The notes under the pieces: model-generated
What the model saw: only the letters and a program-made list of their open reading frames with translations
Databases searched by the model: none
Told to the model about the DNA's origin: nothing
Made by a program: the position numbers and the translations under genes
Shown: piece after piece, positions 24,718-34,410 of the stretch
How positions within the stretch are numbered: position 1 is the first letter of the stretch
Layout of the letters: the number at the start of each line of letters is the position of its first letter
Source of the DNA: Rhizobium leguminosarum
GTDB taxonomy: Bacteria > Pseudomonadota > Alphaproteobacteria > Rhizobiales > Rhizobiaceae
Direction of reading: 5' to 3'
Length of the DNA: 64,000 nucleotides
Assembly: GCF_002953715.1 (NCBI RefSeq)
Contig: NZ_CP025013.1
Span: forward strand, 310,001 to 374,000

Positions 24718-25797
24718 TCAGCTCATAGTCTTGCCCAGAGTGTCGGCGACATGGGCCCCGCGCGATCCCATCGGCAGCGGCGCTCCCGTCGTCGTGTCCT
24801 TCGCGGTCTGATGCTCCAGTTCGGCGTTAAGCTCTCCTCCGATGATGAGAATGACGACGGAAAGCCAGATCCAGATGAGGAAGCCGATCAGTGCGCCGAG
24901 CGTGCCGTATGTCGCGTTGTAATTGGCGAAATGATCCAGATAGTAGGAGAAGCCGAGGGACATGGCGGTCCAGGCGACCGTGGTTAGAGCAGCGCCCCAC
25001 GTCATCCACCGCAGCTTGGCAGGCTCCCGGCTGGGCCCGAAGCGGTAGACTGATGTAACGGCCACCGCGACGACCAGCAGAAGCAGCGGCCATCGCATGA
25101 GAAGGGCCATGTGCTCCTTGAATTGATCGAGCCAGAGATAGGAGAGGACAATGGGCATGATCCCGACGAGCGCCACCATGACCACCGTCAAAAGCACCGC
25201 GCATAAGGTGAAGCAGAGGCCGATCAGGTTCAATCGGATAAGCCCCCGCTTCTCCTCCTCCTCATAGGCCACGTTCATCGCGTCGAAGATCGCCAGCGTG
25301 CCGCTATGCGTGCTCCAGAGGGCGATGCCAAGACCGACGAAGAAGGTGATGCCGAGCGTAGCGTCGCGCCGATTGACGAGTTCCTTGATCTGGTTGGCAA
25401 GAAGATCGAACGCTCCTGATGGCAGGAGGCCGGCCAATTCGCGAAGATGTTCGGATATGGTGGCCGGATCTGCAACCAGCCCGTAGAGTGATACCAAAGC
25501 CGCCATGGCTGGAAACAGCGCCAGCAGCAGATAAAAGGTTACGCCCGCGGCAATCAGCGTGACCCGGTCGGCGAGGACCTCGTGGAAGACGCGCCAGAAC
25601 ACGTCGCGAAGGCCGCTGAGAGGGATGGCCTCGGGCGTGCTGGCGCTGCGGCCATGATCGTCACCTGCGCGGCCGGTATCCGCAGAAGGAGCGACCAACC
25701 TGCGCTCAGTTGCCTGCATCAAGACAAATACGCCAATCGCGGCGGCCATCATTGTCGCCGCAATGGGGAATTTCTTGAGGTGAAGTACATCTGGCAT
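24718..25797 (-). CDS. YihY/BrkB-family inner-membrane protein
   Basis: A polytopic membrane protein of about 359 residues with roughly six hydrophobic segments in the YihY/virulence-factor BrkB domain (from about residue 70). FHEVLADRVTLIAAGVTFYL, LFPAMAALVSLYGL, GIALWSTHSGTLAIFDAMNV and TYGTLGALIGFLIWIWLSV are the family blocks. An extra N-terminal hydrophobic helix (about residues 12-29) and a charged linker precede the domain. Once proposed to be RNase BN, the family has no settled function. The start at 25797 is chosen as the first methionine of the conserved N-terminus; an ATG at 25875 remains possible. It is monocistronic. Confidence 0.87.
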   Translation of the reverse strand: MPDVLHLKKFPIAATMMAAAIGVFVLMQATERRLVAPSADTGRAGDDHGRSASTPEAIPLSGLRDVFWRVFHEVLADRVTLIAAGVTFYLLLALFPAMAALVSLYGLVADPATISEHLRELAGLLPSGAFDLLANQIKELVNRRDATLGITFFVGLGIALWSTHSGTLAIFDAMNVAYEEEEKRGLIRLNLIGLCFTLCAVLLTVVMVALVGIMPIVLSYLWLDQFKEHMALLMRWPLLLLVVAVAVTSVYRFGPSREPAKLRWMTWGAALTTVAWTAMSLGFSYYLDHFANYNATYGTLGALIGFLIWIWLSVVILIIGGELNAELEHQTAKDTTTGAPLPMGSRGAHVADTLGKTMS

Positions 25798-26393
25798 GAG
25801 GATGTTCTCCGATCTGGTGCGGAGATAACGCAGGGTGCCGCTAAAGGATGCAAGCCCTTGCTTTCCTGCGGACATTTAAGCCGGAGCCCGAGATCAGTCC
25901 GCTTCCCCCCGGTCGAGTCAGGCGGCAGGGATTTAAGGGTGATTGAGGGCTCGTCAAGCCGCGCCGCCACTGCGGTCAGTATCGCCTAAATCAAAGGATC
26001 TTAAGTAGCTCTAAAAATTATAACTCATTGATATAATGACGATCGTCTCCTGCTACGGAAGCGAACCTGGACTTTAGTTTCGTTACTGCGTTGCTGGGTG
26101 TTTTTTTCACAAGTCTACCGATAAGGCGGCTTGGCGGCCGCGAGGCGGTAGATTGGTTGCGCGACTCATATCGGAGACGCGACTTGGACCCGAATTCCAC
26201 CTGCTGCCATCCGATACCAGCGCCTGTCGGCGACCGCCACCTGCGGCCGACGCGCTGTGCAGCAAGCCCGCTAAAACAATAGCGCCGGTGACAATGGCGT
26301 GCAATAGCCGTTTACGTTATCAACGGGCAAATGCCAGGTTTGCCCCTGCGAGCCGATTGCACTCGCTCGCCGCGCCTCATGGCTAAGCGTCGT

Positions 26394-26430
<37 letters not shown>

Positions 26431-27045
26431 GTGCCCTGCCCGCGGGCGCGATCTCGATGGCCACGGTGGTTGCTTGATAGCGTCTCGGTAATCGGCAGAA
26501 CGCGCATCGCGACCGCCAAGTCGCCACGCGATAGCAACTGTGTGGCAAGGCGGTGGCGACAGGATGCGCGCTGCTCCGGACGTCGGTCAGCCCGCAGCCT
26601 GGCGTTACGTGCCATCGGCGCCCCTCCCCGACTGTCACTGGCAGCGCTGCTCCGGCAGTTCATTGCCGGGTATCTCCAGCACCCCTTTGTAAGGCGCAGG
26701 ATCATCTCCTGCCATAGCAGATCGGCGATGGTCGGCGCTGGGTCATGTGCGCTGACGGACTGCCGGTCGATATCAGCGGCCACCCGTTCGCAATGAGCTG
26801 ATGCGTCGGAAAGCCTCGGCTGTGACCTGCCGATCCCGTAGGTCGCAAGGCAGCCCCTCCCCTGGCGCGTGATCCTTCCGCTCGGTCGCATGAAGAGCCG
26901 AATGCGGTGGCAGCGAGACAGCCGTCCTGTCGATCGGCTATCGCGCGGAAGGCGCAGCTTCAATGACGTGAGGACAGTCGACTCTCCGGTCTTCCCTCTG
27001 GCGATTACGTGAATCCTTGCAGGCCGAATGTGGCCTGACCGTACC

Positions 27046-27061
27046 GTTGTCCGCGGACAAC
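27046..27061. promoter_or_regulatory. parS-like palindrome, copy 1
   Basis: The perfect 16-bp palindrome GTTGTCCGCGGACAAC fits GTTNNNNGCNNNNAAC, the consensus known for RepB-binding parS sites of rhizobial repABC plasmids. An identical copy lies 1,043 bp away at 28089. Two identical matches within a region that also contains ctRNA-like hairpins make chance less likely, but no intact repB is present in the window to bind them. Confidence 0.55.
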
Positions 27062-28088
27062 CGGATGATCAACCTGGTGGCTGTCAGGTCGCTTGCACCC
27101 GAGCCGATCTCCGCAGCAATTGGTTCGCGCGGCCAGGAGAATATCCCTGATATCGCCCTGCTGATGGATGCCATGGACTTGCGGCAATACGGACGCCTCG
27201 ATGGCTCTGCCCGGTATTGTAGGGCAGCGGTCCCATGCGCCTTGCCGAACAGGCGTGGCGCATTTGGCTCCAAGAGTTTCGAGGATCTCTGTCGGGTCTG
27301 CGGACAGGTCCGCGATACCAAGAACTTGCCCGGCGTTTAGGGAGGAGCAGAACATTGCCAATTCGAAGAGATGCGGGCTGCGGCTTCGGTCACCGAAAGG
27401 GATTCGCGGCAAGGATGGCATGGCGCCGCGGTGGCGTCATCCTTGTCGCTCTTGCGCCTCCTTGATTAGGCGGTAATCGAGGCCGCCCGTCGCCCGGCCG
27501 AGGTTGTTTGGCCAAGCCTCGGCCGCAACGCCGGGGCAAATCGGGCAAGCGGGGCGGCGGTCAGCACTGTCCTTCGAGGCCTCTGGGGCTGGAGAGAGGG
27601 CGGTAGGTGACGGCGGCGAAATCAGCAGCGTGTCAGCCCGCGGGGCATCGATCGGTTTGTCCGTCCAAGCCTGCCGATGGGTCCTCCTTCCTGAACTTTG
27701 CAGGTCAAAGGCCGAGGCCTCGAATGATGCAGCGGATGGCGGAAAGCCGGTGGCGGCATCCGCATGTGGTGGGCGGATGGTCGGATGTTCTGGTCGTCGT
27801 TGGTCGTTGACGCCAGATCGCCCAGCGTAGCGATTGCCTTGTTCGATATCTCGGTCAATTCGAGTTCAGTCAGATGGAGACAAGCGAGGCCACGCTCGGA
27901 GCGGGCGAAGGGTTGGGCAAGTGGATTCCAGGGCGGATCGTCGTCGATCATCGAGGCAATCTCCATTCGCTCGTCCGGGTTCTTGGCGGACCAGCAGTGC
28001 TGTCCCCTGCCCTCATCGATCAATTCGTGTGGAGCAGGTCGGCCCGCTGAAAGCTGTTGAACTCCCTCCGCCGCATCACTGGCAGCAA

Positions 28089-28104
28089 GTTGTCCGCGGA
28101 CAAC
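28089..28104. promoter_or_regulatory. parS-like palindrome, copy 2
   Basis: Second perfect copy of GTTGTCCGCGGACAAC, matching the repABC parS consensus GTTNNNNGCNNNNAAC. It lies about 120 bp from the ctRNA-like inverted repeat. Confidence 0.55.
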
Positions 28105-28220
28105 CCCTCGTCTAGCCCTGATCGCGTGCGAGTTAGGGCGGTACTTACCTGACCCTTCGTCTGCGACATCCGCGCAGCCGCCAGGCTTGAATTTGCCGCA
28201 TTGCGACATTACCTCGTGAT

Positions 28221-28331
28221 GGACCGAAGCGCTTTCCCCTCCTAGCCGCTTCGGTCCGACGGACAGTACGTCTCCTCCCAGGCTGTCGGTCACTTTCGAA
28301 GCCCGGCGCATCTCTCCCGCGCCGGGCTTTT
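28221..28331 (+). ncRNA. Possible ctRNA-like antisense RNA of a repABC locus
   Basis: An 11-bp perfect inverted repeat (GGACCGAAGCG at 28221-28231, CGCTTCGGTCC at 28247-28257) is followed 43 nt later by a textbook rho-independent terminator at 28301-28331. A TTGAAT hexamer at 28187 and a weak -10-like TACCTC at 28210, 17 bp apart, could start a transcript near the first stem. A stem-loop plus terminator is the architecture of the small RNA encoded between repB and repC on the opposite strand in repABC plasmids. At about 110 nt it would be longer than the roughly 60-nt examples I know, so the identification is tentative. Confidence 0.35.
28301..28331 (+). terminator. Strong rho-independent terminator in gene-poor region
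   Basis: Perfect 9-bp arms GCCCGGCGC and GCGCCGGGC enclose a 9-nt loop and run directly into TTTT. No protein gene ends here, so it must terminate a non-coding transcript or belong to a lost gene. Confidence 0.75.
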
Positions 28332-29077
28332 GTCATTCTGGCAACTCGCCGTCGGACAGGCAGCCATCCTCACCTTCCATTCGTGCAGATCCGACCTCGC
28401 GAGATGTGTCGAGATCAGGGACGCTCGGGCCGGCGATTGGTTGTCTGTGCCGCCGATTTGTGCCGCGGCCTCCGTATCGCCTCCAGCAGGAGGGCCGCGC
28501 GTGGTGCCTTGTGAGGTCGCTGGCGAGCAAGCCGCGCGTCTAGAGCGCCGCCGACCGACGATGGCGCGGTCGCCGCGCTTGCTGATCTCAGCCGCCGAGT
28601 GCGTTAGCCAGGGTCGCGCCAGCCTATTGGAATCGATCAAGTCAGCTGTTGTGCGCCATATCTGACGCATGTTGGCCACAGCATTTCAACACGCCGTCGA
28701 CGCCCAATCCGATCTCGATCTCAGTCGGTATAACGTGGCTCCGATCCTTGCCGCGCGCTTGCTGGCACCGAGAGATGATGGATGTTGATTCCATGCCCTC
28801 CAGCACTGGGCAGGGTAGGGTGCCGCTGGTTCGACTAGACTAGGTTTCGAGATGGCTGGATTCGAGGGTGGGGCTCTGAGCGCGTTGTCGCCCATGCCTT
28901 GCGCCGGTTGTTGGGCGTTGCGACGTCATCGTCGGTCAGAAGTACGGCTAGCTGATTGCGTCGGTCGAAGGAAGGATGGCGTCGGGGACGTCAAGCTCTT
29001 CAGTGCCGCGGCGCGCTACGGCACTCCCGTTCCCCGCAGTGATGGGCGGTCGGTATTGCGGAAGCGGCGCTGATGGC

Positions 29078-29971
29078 TCAGGCGTCGTCATAGCAGAGCG
29101 CCCATTGGTCGCCGATATGCCAGCAGCGCCCTATCCGCGGCTCCGTCTTCCAGAGCAGGCTTTTGACGAACTCGATGCCGCCGCGCCTGAAGGCGGCGGT
29201 CAGCGCTTCGATCTCGCTATCGTCGATTGCCAATCCACCGTTGGCGCAGACGAAATAGGCTGTGCCGATCCAACGCGCCGGAAATCCACCCTCACCGCGC
29301 TCAATACGAAGTGCAGCGCCATGGGACGCATGACGGCCGCCTTTCGGCGGTCGGTCCTGGCGCGGTACGCCGAGTGGCAGCACCAGACGCCCTCCAGGTC
29401 GCAGCCTTTCGATCCAGGGTGCCGCGGGGCGCGCGACGGCGAAATTCACATAGATCGCATCCACCTCTTGCTGCGGCCATTGACTGCCGTCGGCGTTAAC
29501 GACGCTGATATTGGCCCGATCAGCAAGCGCTGCTTGAGCGTGGGCAGCCAGATCGGGATCCATCTCGACGGCATAGACGTGACCGGAAGTGCCGACAAGC
29601 TCCGAAAGAATGGCGCTGTAATAGCCGGTGCCGGCACCGATATGGGCGATGCGATCGCCGATTCGTATGTCCAGCTCTGCCAGGAGTCGGGCATGCAGTG
29701 AGGGACTGCCATTGTTGACACCATTGTGGGGCTGCAGGGCGAATAGCACGTCCTGATAGGCCAGAACCAAGTCGGAGGAGGGGAGGGGGCGATATCCTCC
29801 GCCCAGGTTGGCGATCTGCCATGGCGGCGCCCCGAGGAATTTTTCGCGCGGGACGGTGGCAAAGGCAGCTTCGATCCGCGGGTTCGTCGTTGCGGCGGTT
29901 GCCACCACCTGATGGGCGTAAGCGCGGCGGATCACCGCCAGTTCGTCGGCCGTGAACATCGCAGTCGGCAT
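29078..29971 (-). CDS. Protein-L-isoaspartate O-methyltransferase-like protein
   Basis: A SAM-dependent methyltransferase of about 297 residues with PCMT-type architecture. An N-terminal helix ends in VPREKFLG, a hallmark near the substrate site. Motif I is IAHIGAGTGYYSAILSELVG and acidic motif II is VYAVEMDPDLAAHA; VDAIYVNFAVA and LRPGGRLVLPLG are motifs post-I and III. Canonical PCMTs are about 215 residues; the extra 80 C-terminal residues and the Asn-Phe in place of the usual motif suggest a different substrate. The ATG at 29971 follows GGGAGA with 7-nt spacing; upstream in-frame ATGs lack this. It is monocistronic. Confidence 0.8.
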   Translation of the reverse strand: MPTAMFTADELAVIRRAYAHQVVATAATTNPRIEAAFATVPREKFLGAPPWQIANLGGGYRPLPSSDLVLAYQDVLFALQPHNGVNNGSPSLHARLLAELDIRIGDRIAHIGAGTGYYSAILSELVGTSGHVYAVEMDPDLAAHAQAALADRANISVVNADGSQWPQQEVDAIYVNFAVARPAAPWIERLRPGGRLVLPLGVPRQDRPPKGGRHASHGAALRIERGEGGFPARWIGTAYFVCANGGLAIDDSEIEALTAAFRRGGIEFVKSLLWKTEPRIGRCWHIGDQWALCYDDA

Positions 29972-30247
29972 GGGCAAATCTCCCGGCATGCTTTGACCTG
30001 TTCCTTTTTTACGTCTTTGCGGCTCCAATTCCATCACTATCCCGATGCTTGATCTCTATGCGTGGTGGATAGCCTTCTCGGAGAGGGAAACTCGTGACGG
30101 AAGCTAGTCGCTAATTCGCTTCCATTACAGAAAAGTATGCTGTTTCTTCATGAGGTTAATATTCCCCCGGCTGCGAATTGGACCGGGCGACGCTGAACCG
30201 GTCCAGCCCTTGGATGCCAAGCACTCCCACAGCGCCATCGACACGTT

Positions 30248-30757
30248 TCAGGCGTCGGGTTTCTTGTGGTGCCCAGCCTCTACTCTGTAACGCTTCTTGA
30301 TCCTATCGACGGGCGTCCCGTCCCGAAGCGGAACCTGGACCAGCCGATCATAGGTCTCGAAGCCCATCTTTGCGTAATAGCCAAGGCCGCTGACGTTGTC
30401 GGCGCGAATGGTGGCATTGATGAATTCGAGCCCGAATTCTTCCGCTGCCGCTCGGGTTGCGGGGAAGAGAGCGGTGCCGACGCCCGCGGCCCTTGGGTTC
30501 ATGCGGGCAAAGGTCGCGATGTCGGCGAAACCTTTCGGCGGGTCGCCGTATAAGCTCAGCGACTGAAAACCGACGAGCGACTGATCGTGCTCTGCAACAT
30601 GGCAGGTCAGAGGAAACTCGCCATCGATGAACCAGTCCGCGAACTCGGCAGCTGAAAGCGGTGTCTCGAGTGCGGTCGTTCCGCCGGCTCGGATGATCTC
30701 GTTCAGGAGACTGCTCAGCTTCTCCGCGTCGGCGGAGACGGCTCTTCGAATGTGCAT
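30248..30757 (-). CDS. GNAT-family N-acetyltransferase
   Basis: A 169-residue acyl-CoA-dependent acetyltransferase. It opens with IRRAVSADAEKLSSLLNEII (alpha-1), followed by a phosphinothricin-acetyltransferase-like layout: LVGFQSLSLYGDPP, RAAGVGTALFPATRAAAEEF (CoA-binding region, though weaker than the canonical Q/RxxGxG/A), then LEFINATIRADNVSGLGYYAKMGFETYDR. The substrate cannot be deduced. It stands between the gene-poor region and the apiose cluster without an operon partner. Confidence 0.88.
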   Translation of the reverse strand: MHIRRAVSADAEKLSSLLNEIIRAGGTTALETPLSAAEFADWFIDGEFPLTCHVAEHDQSLVGFQSLSLYGDPPKGFADIATFARMNPRAAGVGTALFPATRAAAEEFGLEFINATIRADNVSGLGYYAKMGFETYDRLVQVPLRDGTPVDRIKKRYRVEAGHHKKPDA

Positions 30758-30880
30758 GTCTCGGCTACCTCGTCTTCGACCAACAGCCTGGTGGCGAGGC
30801 TAGAGAGTATAAGTCAGCGTTTCGTCTGCAAGGGCAAATTCCGGTTCCGCGTTCGACGGACTACTCCGGGCGTGTCGTCT

Positions 30881-31951
30881 TCAGGCGTTCAGGCGCTGCT
30901 GCGTCTCCCGGTCGAAGAAATGAACCTTGGCGGTTTCGAAAGAGAGCTTCACCCGCTGCTCCGGAGCCAGTTCGACACGTTCGCGAACGACCCATGTCAG
31001 CTCCCTGCCTTCGAGCTCCACGGCGACATGGGTTTCCGATCCCGTCGGTTCGACCACCTTGACGACTGCATCCACGCCGTTCTCACCGCCGAAGGTGATG
31101 TCTTCGGGACGAATACCCAGCGTCAGCGGTCTGTTGGCGGAATTGGCCGGAGCCCGCGAGAGGGGTACACGGGAACCGCCCGGCAGCGACAATAGAGGCG
31201 TCCCGACACCGTCAATCGTCCCCTCGAGAAAGTTCATCGCGGGGGAACCGAGGAAACCTGCGACAAAGATGTTGCGTGGTCGGTCGTAGAGTTCGAGTGG
31301 ACTGCCGATCTGTTCGACGCGACCGCCGTGGAGCACGACGATCTTGTCAGCCATGGTCATGGCTTCGATCTGGTCGTGGGTGACGTAAACGATTGTGGTC
31401 TTCAGGCGCTGGTGCAGAGCCTTGATCTCCGCTCTCATCTTCACGCGCAGTTTCGCATCCAGATTGGAGAGTGGTTCGTCGAAGAGAAAGACTTTCGGAT
31501 CTCGCACGATGGCGCGGCCCATCGCGACGCGCTGTCGCTGTCCGCCCGACAGCTGAGCCGGCTTTCGATCGAGAAGCGGCTGCAATCCGAGAATTGCTGC
31601 GGCCTCACCGACCTTCTGTTCGATTTCCGGTCGCTTGACCCCGGCGAGCTCGAGCGCAAATCCCATGTTCTGGGAGACCGTCATCTGCGGGTACAACGCA
31701 TAGTTCTGGAAGACCATCGCGATATCGCGATCCTTCGGCTGCAGATTGTTCACGACCCGGCCGTCGATGCTGATTTGACCGGCGGTGATATCCTCGAGCC
31801 CCGCAATCATGCGCAGCAATGTCGACTTGCCGCAGCCGGAGGGACCGACGAGAATGGTAAATTCACCATCGGCGATCTCGACGTCGACGCCATGAATGAT
31901 GTCGACCGTGCCGAAGGACTTCTTGACGTTTCTGATGCTCAAGCCAGACAT
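30881..31951 (-). CDS. CUT1 ABC transporter ATP-binding protein (UgpC/MalK type)
   Basis: A 356-residue ATPase that energises the CUT1 sugar importer encoded just upstream. Walker A is VGPSGCGKSTLLRMI, Q-loop MVFQNYALYPQM, signature LSGGQRQRVAMGRAI, Walker B FLFDEPLSNLD, H-loop YVTHDQIEAM, and a C-terminal TOBE/OB domain that could couple to regulation. The start MSGLSIRNVKKSFG is chosen because a longer frame reads through low-complexity sequence overlapping the previous gene. It is the last gene of the operon binding protein - permease - permease - hydrolase - ATPase, starting 20 nt after the hydrolase stop. Linkage to the apiose genes makes an apioside the likely cargo, by inference. Confidence 0.95.
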   Translation of the reverse strand: MSGLSIRNVKKSFGTVDIIHGVDVEIADGEFTILVGPSGCGKSTLLRMIAGLEDITAGQISIDGRVVNNLQPKDRDIAMVFQNYALYPQMTVSQNMGFALELAGVKRPEIEQKVGEAAAILGLQPLLDRKPAQLSGGQRQRVAMGRAIVRDPKVFLFDEPLSNLDAKLRVKMRAEIKALHQRLKTTIVYVTHDQIEAMTMADKIVVLHGGRVEQIGSPLELYDRPRNIFVAGFLGSPAMNFLEGTIDGVGTPLLSLPGGSRVPLSRAPANSANRPLTLGIRPEDITFGGENGVDAVVKVVEPTGSETHVAVELEGRELTWVVRERVELAPEQRVKLSFETAKVHFFDRETQQRLNA

Positions 31952-31971
31952 TTCGTACCCCTTGCCATCTT

Positions 31972-33492
31972 CTAGCGCTTCCTGCGCACGCGCAGCGCCT
32001 GGTACGGCTTGCGCGGGATCTTGACGCCGAAGGCAGCGTCCGGCTTGCCGCCGCGCACGACCGAGCCATGGCGCGTCGGATGCGGAATGGGAGCCGCCAC
32101 CTTCTCGACCGGCGTGATCGTCATCTCCCACGTGTCGATGAGATCGACATCATAATCGTCGCCGTCGACCGGCAGGCCCGTGGACCAGATCACCGGCTGA
32201 TGCTCGCCGAAATAGATCAGGCGAAAATCGCCGTCGCCGTCGCGGGCGCCCGACACGCGAGACCAGGGCCATTCGCCGATGATGCCGAGCGGCTCGAGGC
32301 CGTGCCTGACATCGGCTTCCAGGAGCTCCCGGAGGAAGGCGATGCGCTTCCACGCTTCGCCGCGCAGTTCTCCGCCCTTGGCCCACCAGATCAGATCCTC
32401 AGGATGGGAATAGGTTTCCCCATGACCGGCATAGCCGCCACGCGCCATGGTGATCCAGAAGCGATGCACGAGCTCTTGCGCGTTGAGATTGCCCCATGAC
32501 TGCAGGATGTCGCCCTCATATTCCGGCTCGTCATTGACGACGGGCTTGCCGTAGGCGTCGCGCCATTCCTGCGTCCGCTTGACGTCAGGGTTCTGAATGC
32601 AGGTGTGCGTCACCCATGGCTTGCGATGGTCGAAATTCGCCGTCACGTCGCCATTATGGATGGAGCGAAGGTGCTGGTAAGGGTCGTTCTCTTCCAGAAT
32701 GTGGAAGAAGCGATCCCACTGCTCCATCGGCTTCGTATCGATGAGGAAATCATATTCATTGGCAAGCGACCACCAGACGTTCCGGTAAGCGGCGAGACGA
32801 GCGGCCAGATATTCGACATAGCGAAAATCCTGTTCGGCCGACATGTCGGCATAGCCCCACCGGTCATAGGGGTGGAAGATGATGATATCGGCTTCGATCC
32901 CCAGCTGGCAGAGTGCTGCGACCTGCTTCTCGAAGTGCTGGAACGAGGCGGGGTTCGGGCGGTCGAAGTCTTCCTTCCCGTCCGCTCCGCGTTCGAAGCA
33001 GGCGTGCAGCGGCTCGTTGACGTTATAGGGATAATCCTTCGGAAACACGCCCATCCGCATCTTGTTGAAGCGGGCCTTCTTGAGGGTTTCGAGGGTCTGC
33101 TTCTGCATGTCGAGCGGCTGGTGCGTCCAAGCGTAGCAGGTCGTTCCGAAGGACAGGAACGGGGTGCCGTCGGCATAGGCGAAGTGGAATTTGTTGCGCA
33201 CGCGCACCGGGCCGTGATTGCCGGCCGAAGGCACGGTCGCAGTCAATGCACCGGCCTTGCCGTCGAGTGCAGCAGTCTTGGAACGGGTCAGGAACGACCA
33301 TTCGCCCTCGCTATCCGGCATGAAGCGGATGCGGTAGGTGCCATTGCCGTCATAGAAGCCCGGCACGCGGACTTCGCGGCTCTTGTGGGTGAACACGGCA
33401 TCGAATGCCACGTCGAGATAGGGATTTCCGCCGGAGGGTCCATCAAAGGAGGCCTCGAACACGCCCCATTTTTCGACTGTTGCATCAGACAT
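31972..33492 (-). CDS. Apiosidase-like glycoside hydrolase (DUF5060-DUF4038-DUF5605; GH140-type)
   Basis: A 506-residue protein without a signal peptide, so probably cytoplasmic. An N-terminal beta domain of DUF5060 type (about 1-90: VEKWGVFEASFDGP, REVRVPGFYDGNGTYRIRF) precedes a TIM-barrel DUF4038/apiosidase-like catalytic domain (about 95-400) with FLSFGTTCYAWTHQ, NKMRMGVFPKDYP, FHPYDRWGYADM, WWSLANEYDFL and VVNDEPEYEGDI. The acidic residues in NEYD and DEPEYEG are the likely catalytic pair. A DUF5605-like strand domain closes it. The catalytic family includes GH140 enzymes that release D-apiose from pectin side chains. It sits in a CUT1 transporter operon beside apiose catabolic genes, so hydrolysis of imported apiosides is the natural inference. 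Confidence 0.85.
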   Translation of the reverse strand: MSDATVEKWGVFEASFDGPSGGNPYLDVAFDAVFTHKSREVRVPGFYDGNGTYRIRFMPDSEGEWSFLTRSKTAALDGKAGALTATVPSAGNHGPVRVRNKFHFAYADGTPFLSFGTTCYAWTHQPLDMQKQTLETLKKARFNKMRMGVFPKDYPYNVNEPLHACFERGADGKEDFDRPNPASFQHFEKQVAALCQLGIEADIIIFHPYDRWGYADMSAEQDFRYVEYLAARLAAYRNVWWSLANEYDFLIDTKPMEQWDRFFHILEENDPYQHLRSIHNGDVTANFDHRKPWVTHTCIQNPDVKRTQEWRDAYGKPVVNDEPEYEGDILQSWGNLNAQELVHRFWITMARGGYAGHGETYSHPEDLIWWAKGGELRGEAWKRIAFLRELLEADVRHGLEPLGIIGEWPWSRVSGARDGDGDFRLIYFGEHQPVIWSTGLPVDGDDYDVDLIDTWEMTITPVEKVAAPIPHPTRHGSVVRGGKPDAAFGVKIPRKPYQALRVRRKR

Positions 33493-33525
33493 AGAATATT
33501 CTCCTCGTGAATGCTTTTGTGGTCG

Positions 33526-34410
33526 CTAGCCTTTGACGGCGCCGGAGGTCAGGCCAGAGACGAAGTAACGCTGGAAGATGAGATAGACGATCGTCGCCGG
33601 CAGGACGGTCATCACGATGGCCGCATTGAGCTGGCCGTAATTGCTCGAGAACTGCCCCTGAAACGACATCAGGCCGAGCGGTAAGGTCCACATGTGCTGA
33701 TCCTGGAGCAGCACCAGCGCCATGGCGAATTCGTTCCAGGTGGAGACGAAGTCGAGGATGAGCAGTGCGGCAAGCACGGGCAGGCACACCGGCAGAAAGA
33801 TCCGTCTGAAGATGATGAAGTGGCTGGCACCGTCGATCAGTGCTGCTTCCGACAGCTCCTTGGGAATGCTCTTGAAGAAGCCGTGCAGGATGAAGACCTG
33901 ATAGGGAACGCCGAAGGCGATGTAGGGAAGGATGACGCCGGGGTAGGTGTCGATCAGGCCGAGGGAATTCACCAGGGTAAAGAGCGGCGCAAGCATCACC
34001 TGGAAGGGGATCATCGTGCCGAACACCACAAGCAGCAGCAGGGCCTTGGTGATCTTCAGCTTGATCTTGGCAAGGGCATAGGCGGCCATCGCCGAAAGGA
34101 ACAGCCCGAGCGGCACCTTGATGATCGTTATAATGACGCTGTTGAAGAAGGAGCTTGCGAAGTTGCCGCGGCTCCATGCAGCGCTGTAGTTTTCGAAAGC
34201 GAGATCGGTTGGCGGCACGAAGGCGCCCGTGCCCGTCACCGCCGCCGGCGTCTTCAACGAGGTGAAGACGATGAAGACGAATGGCGCGACCCAGACCAGC
34301 GCCACGATAACAAGCGTGATCCAGAGGCCGATCAGAATGGGATCCCGCTTCATCGACGATGGTTCGACCTGCAAATGCACTGCGGTCTGGTCGCTCGGCA
34401 CTGCTGTCAC
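33526..34410 (-). CDS. CUT1 ABC transporter permease (MalG/UgpE type)
   Basis: A 294-residue inner-membrane permease with about six hydrophobic segments. The EAA loop that contacts the ATPase is visible as ELSEAALIDGASHFIIFRRI. The N-terminal helix and the FIVFTSLKTPAAV segment match MalG-type subunits. It uses a GTG start that overlaps the stop of the other permease gene (GTGA), giving translational coupling. It functions with the partner permease, the periplasmic binding protein at 35500 and the ATPase at 30881. The next gene downstream is the hydrolase, 33 nt away. Confidence 0.95.
   Translation of the reverse strand: MTAVPSDQTAVHLQVEPSSMKRDPILIGLWITLVIVALVWVAPFVFIVFTSLKTPAAVTGTGAFVPPTDLAFENYSAAWSRGNFASSFFNSVIITIIKVPLGLFLSAMAAYALAKIKLKITKALLLLVVFGTMIPFQVMLAPLFTLVNSLGLIDTYPGVILPYIAFGVPYQVFILHGFFKSIPKELSEAALIDGASHFIIFRRIFLPVCLPVLAALLILDFVSTWNEFAMALVLLQDQHMWTLPLGLMSFQGQFSSNYGQLNAAIVMTVLPATIVYLIFQRYFVSGLTSGAVKG

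Larger units (their letters stand above)
27046..28200 (-). pseudogene. Possible remnant of repC (very tentative)
   Basis: If the double hairpin at 28221-28331 is a repB-repC antisense RNA, repC would be expected on the minus strand from about 28200 downward, ending near 27000, which is where the first parS-like palindrome lies. In one minus-strand frame near 27790 the residues TTNDDQNIRPSAHH recall the NDDQN-x-RHIQNS linker of RepC, but most of the sequence shows no alignable RepC motif and frames are interrupted. It could equally be unrelated decayed DNA. The call rests on position and one short match. Confidence 0.2.

Noticed and set aside
26107..26304. 65-codon minus-strand frame with a signal-peptide-like start (TTG)
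   Set aside because: The start codon is rare, the ribosome-binding site is weak and the remainder is arginine-rich without a recognised family.
27622..28311. 229-codon minus-strand frame in the gene-poor region
   Set aside because: No supported start and no convincing domain. Only a short RepC-like linker match is noted, so it is treated as possible decay rather than as a gene.
31952..32131. N-terminal extension of the CUT1 ATPase
   Set aside because: The extension overlaps the hydrolase gene and is compositionally an out-of-frame reading of it. The conserved protein starts at 31951.
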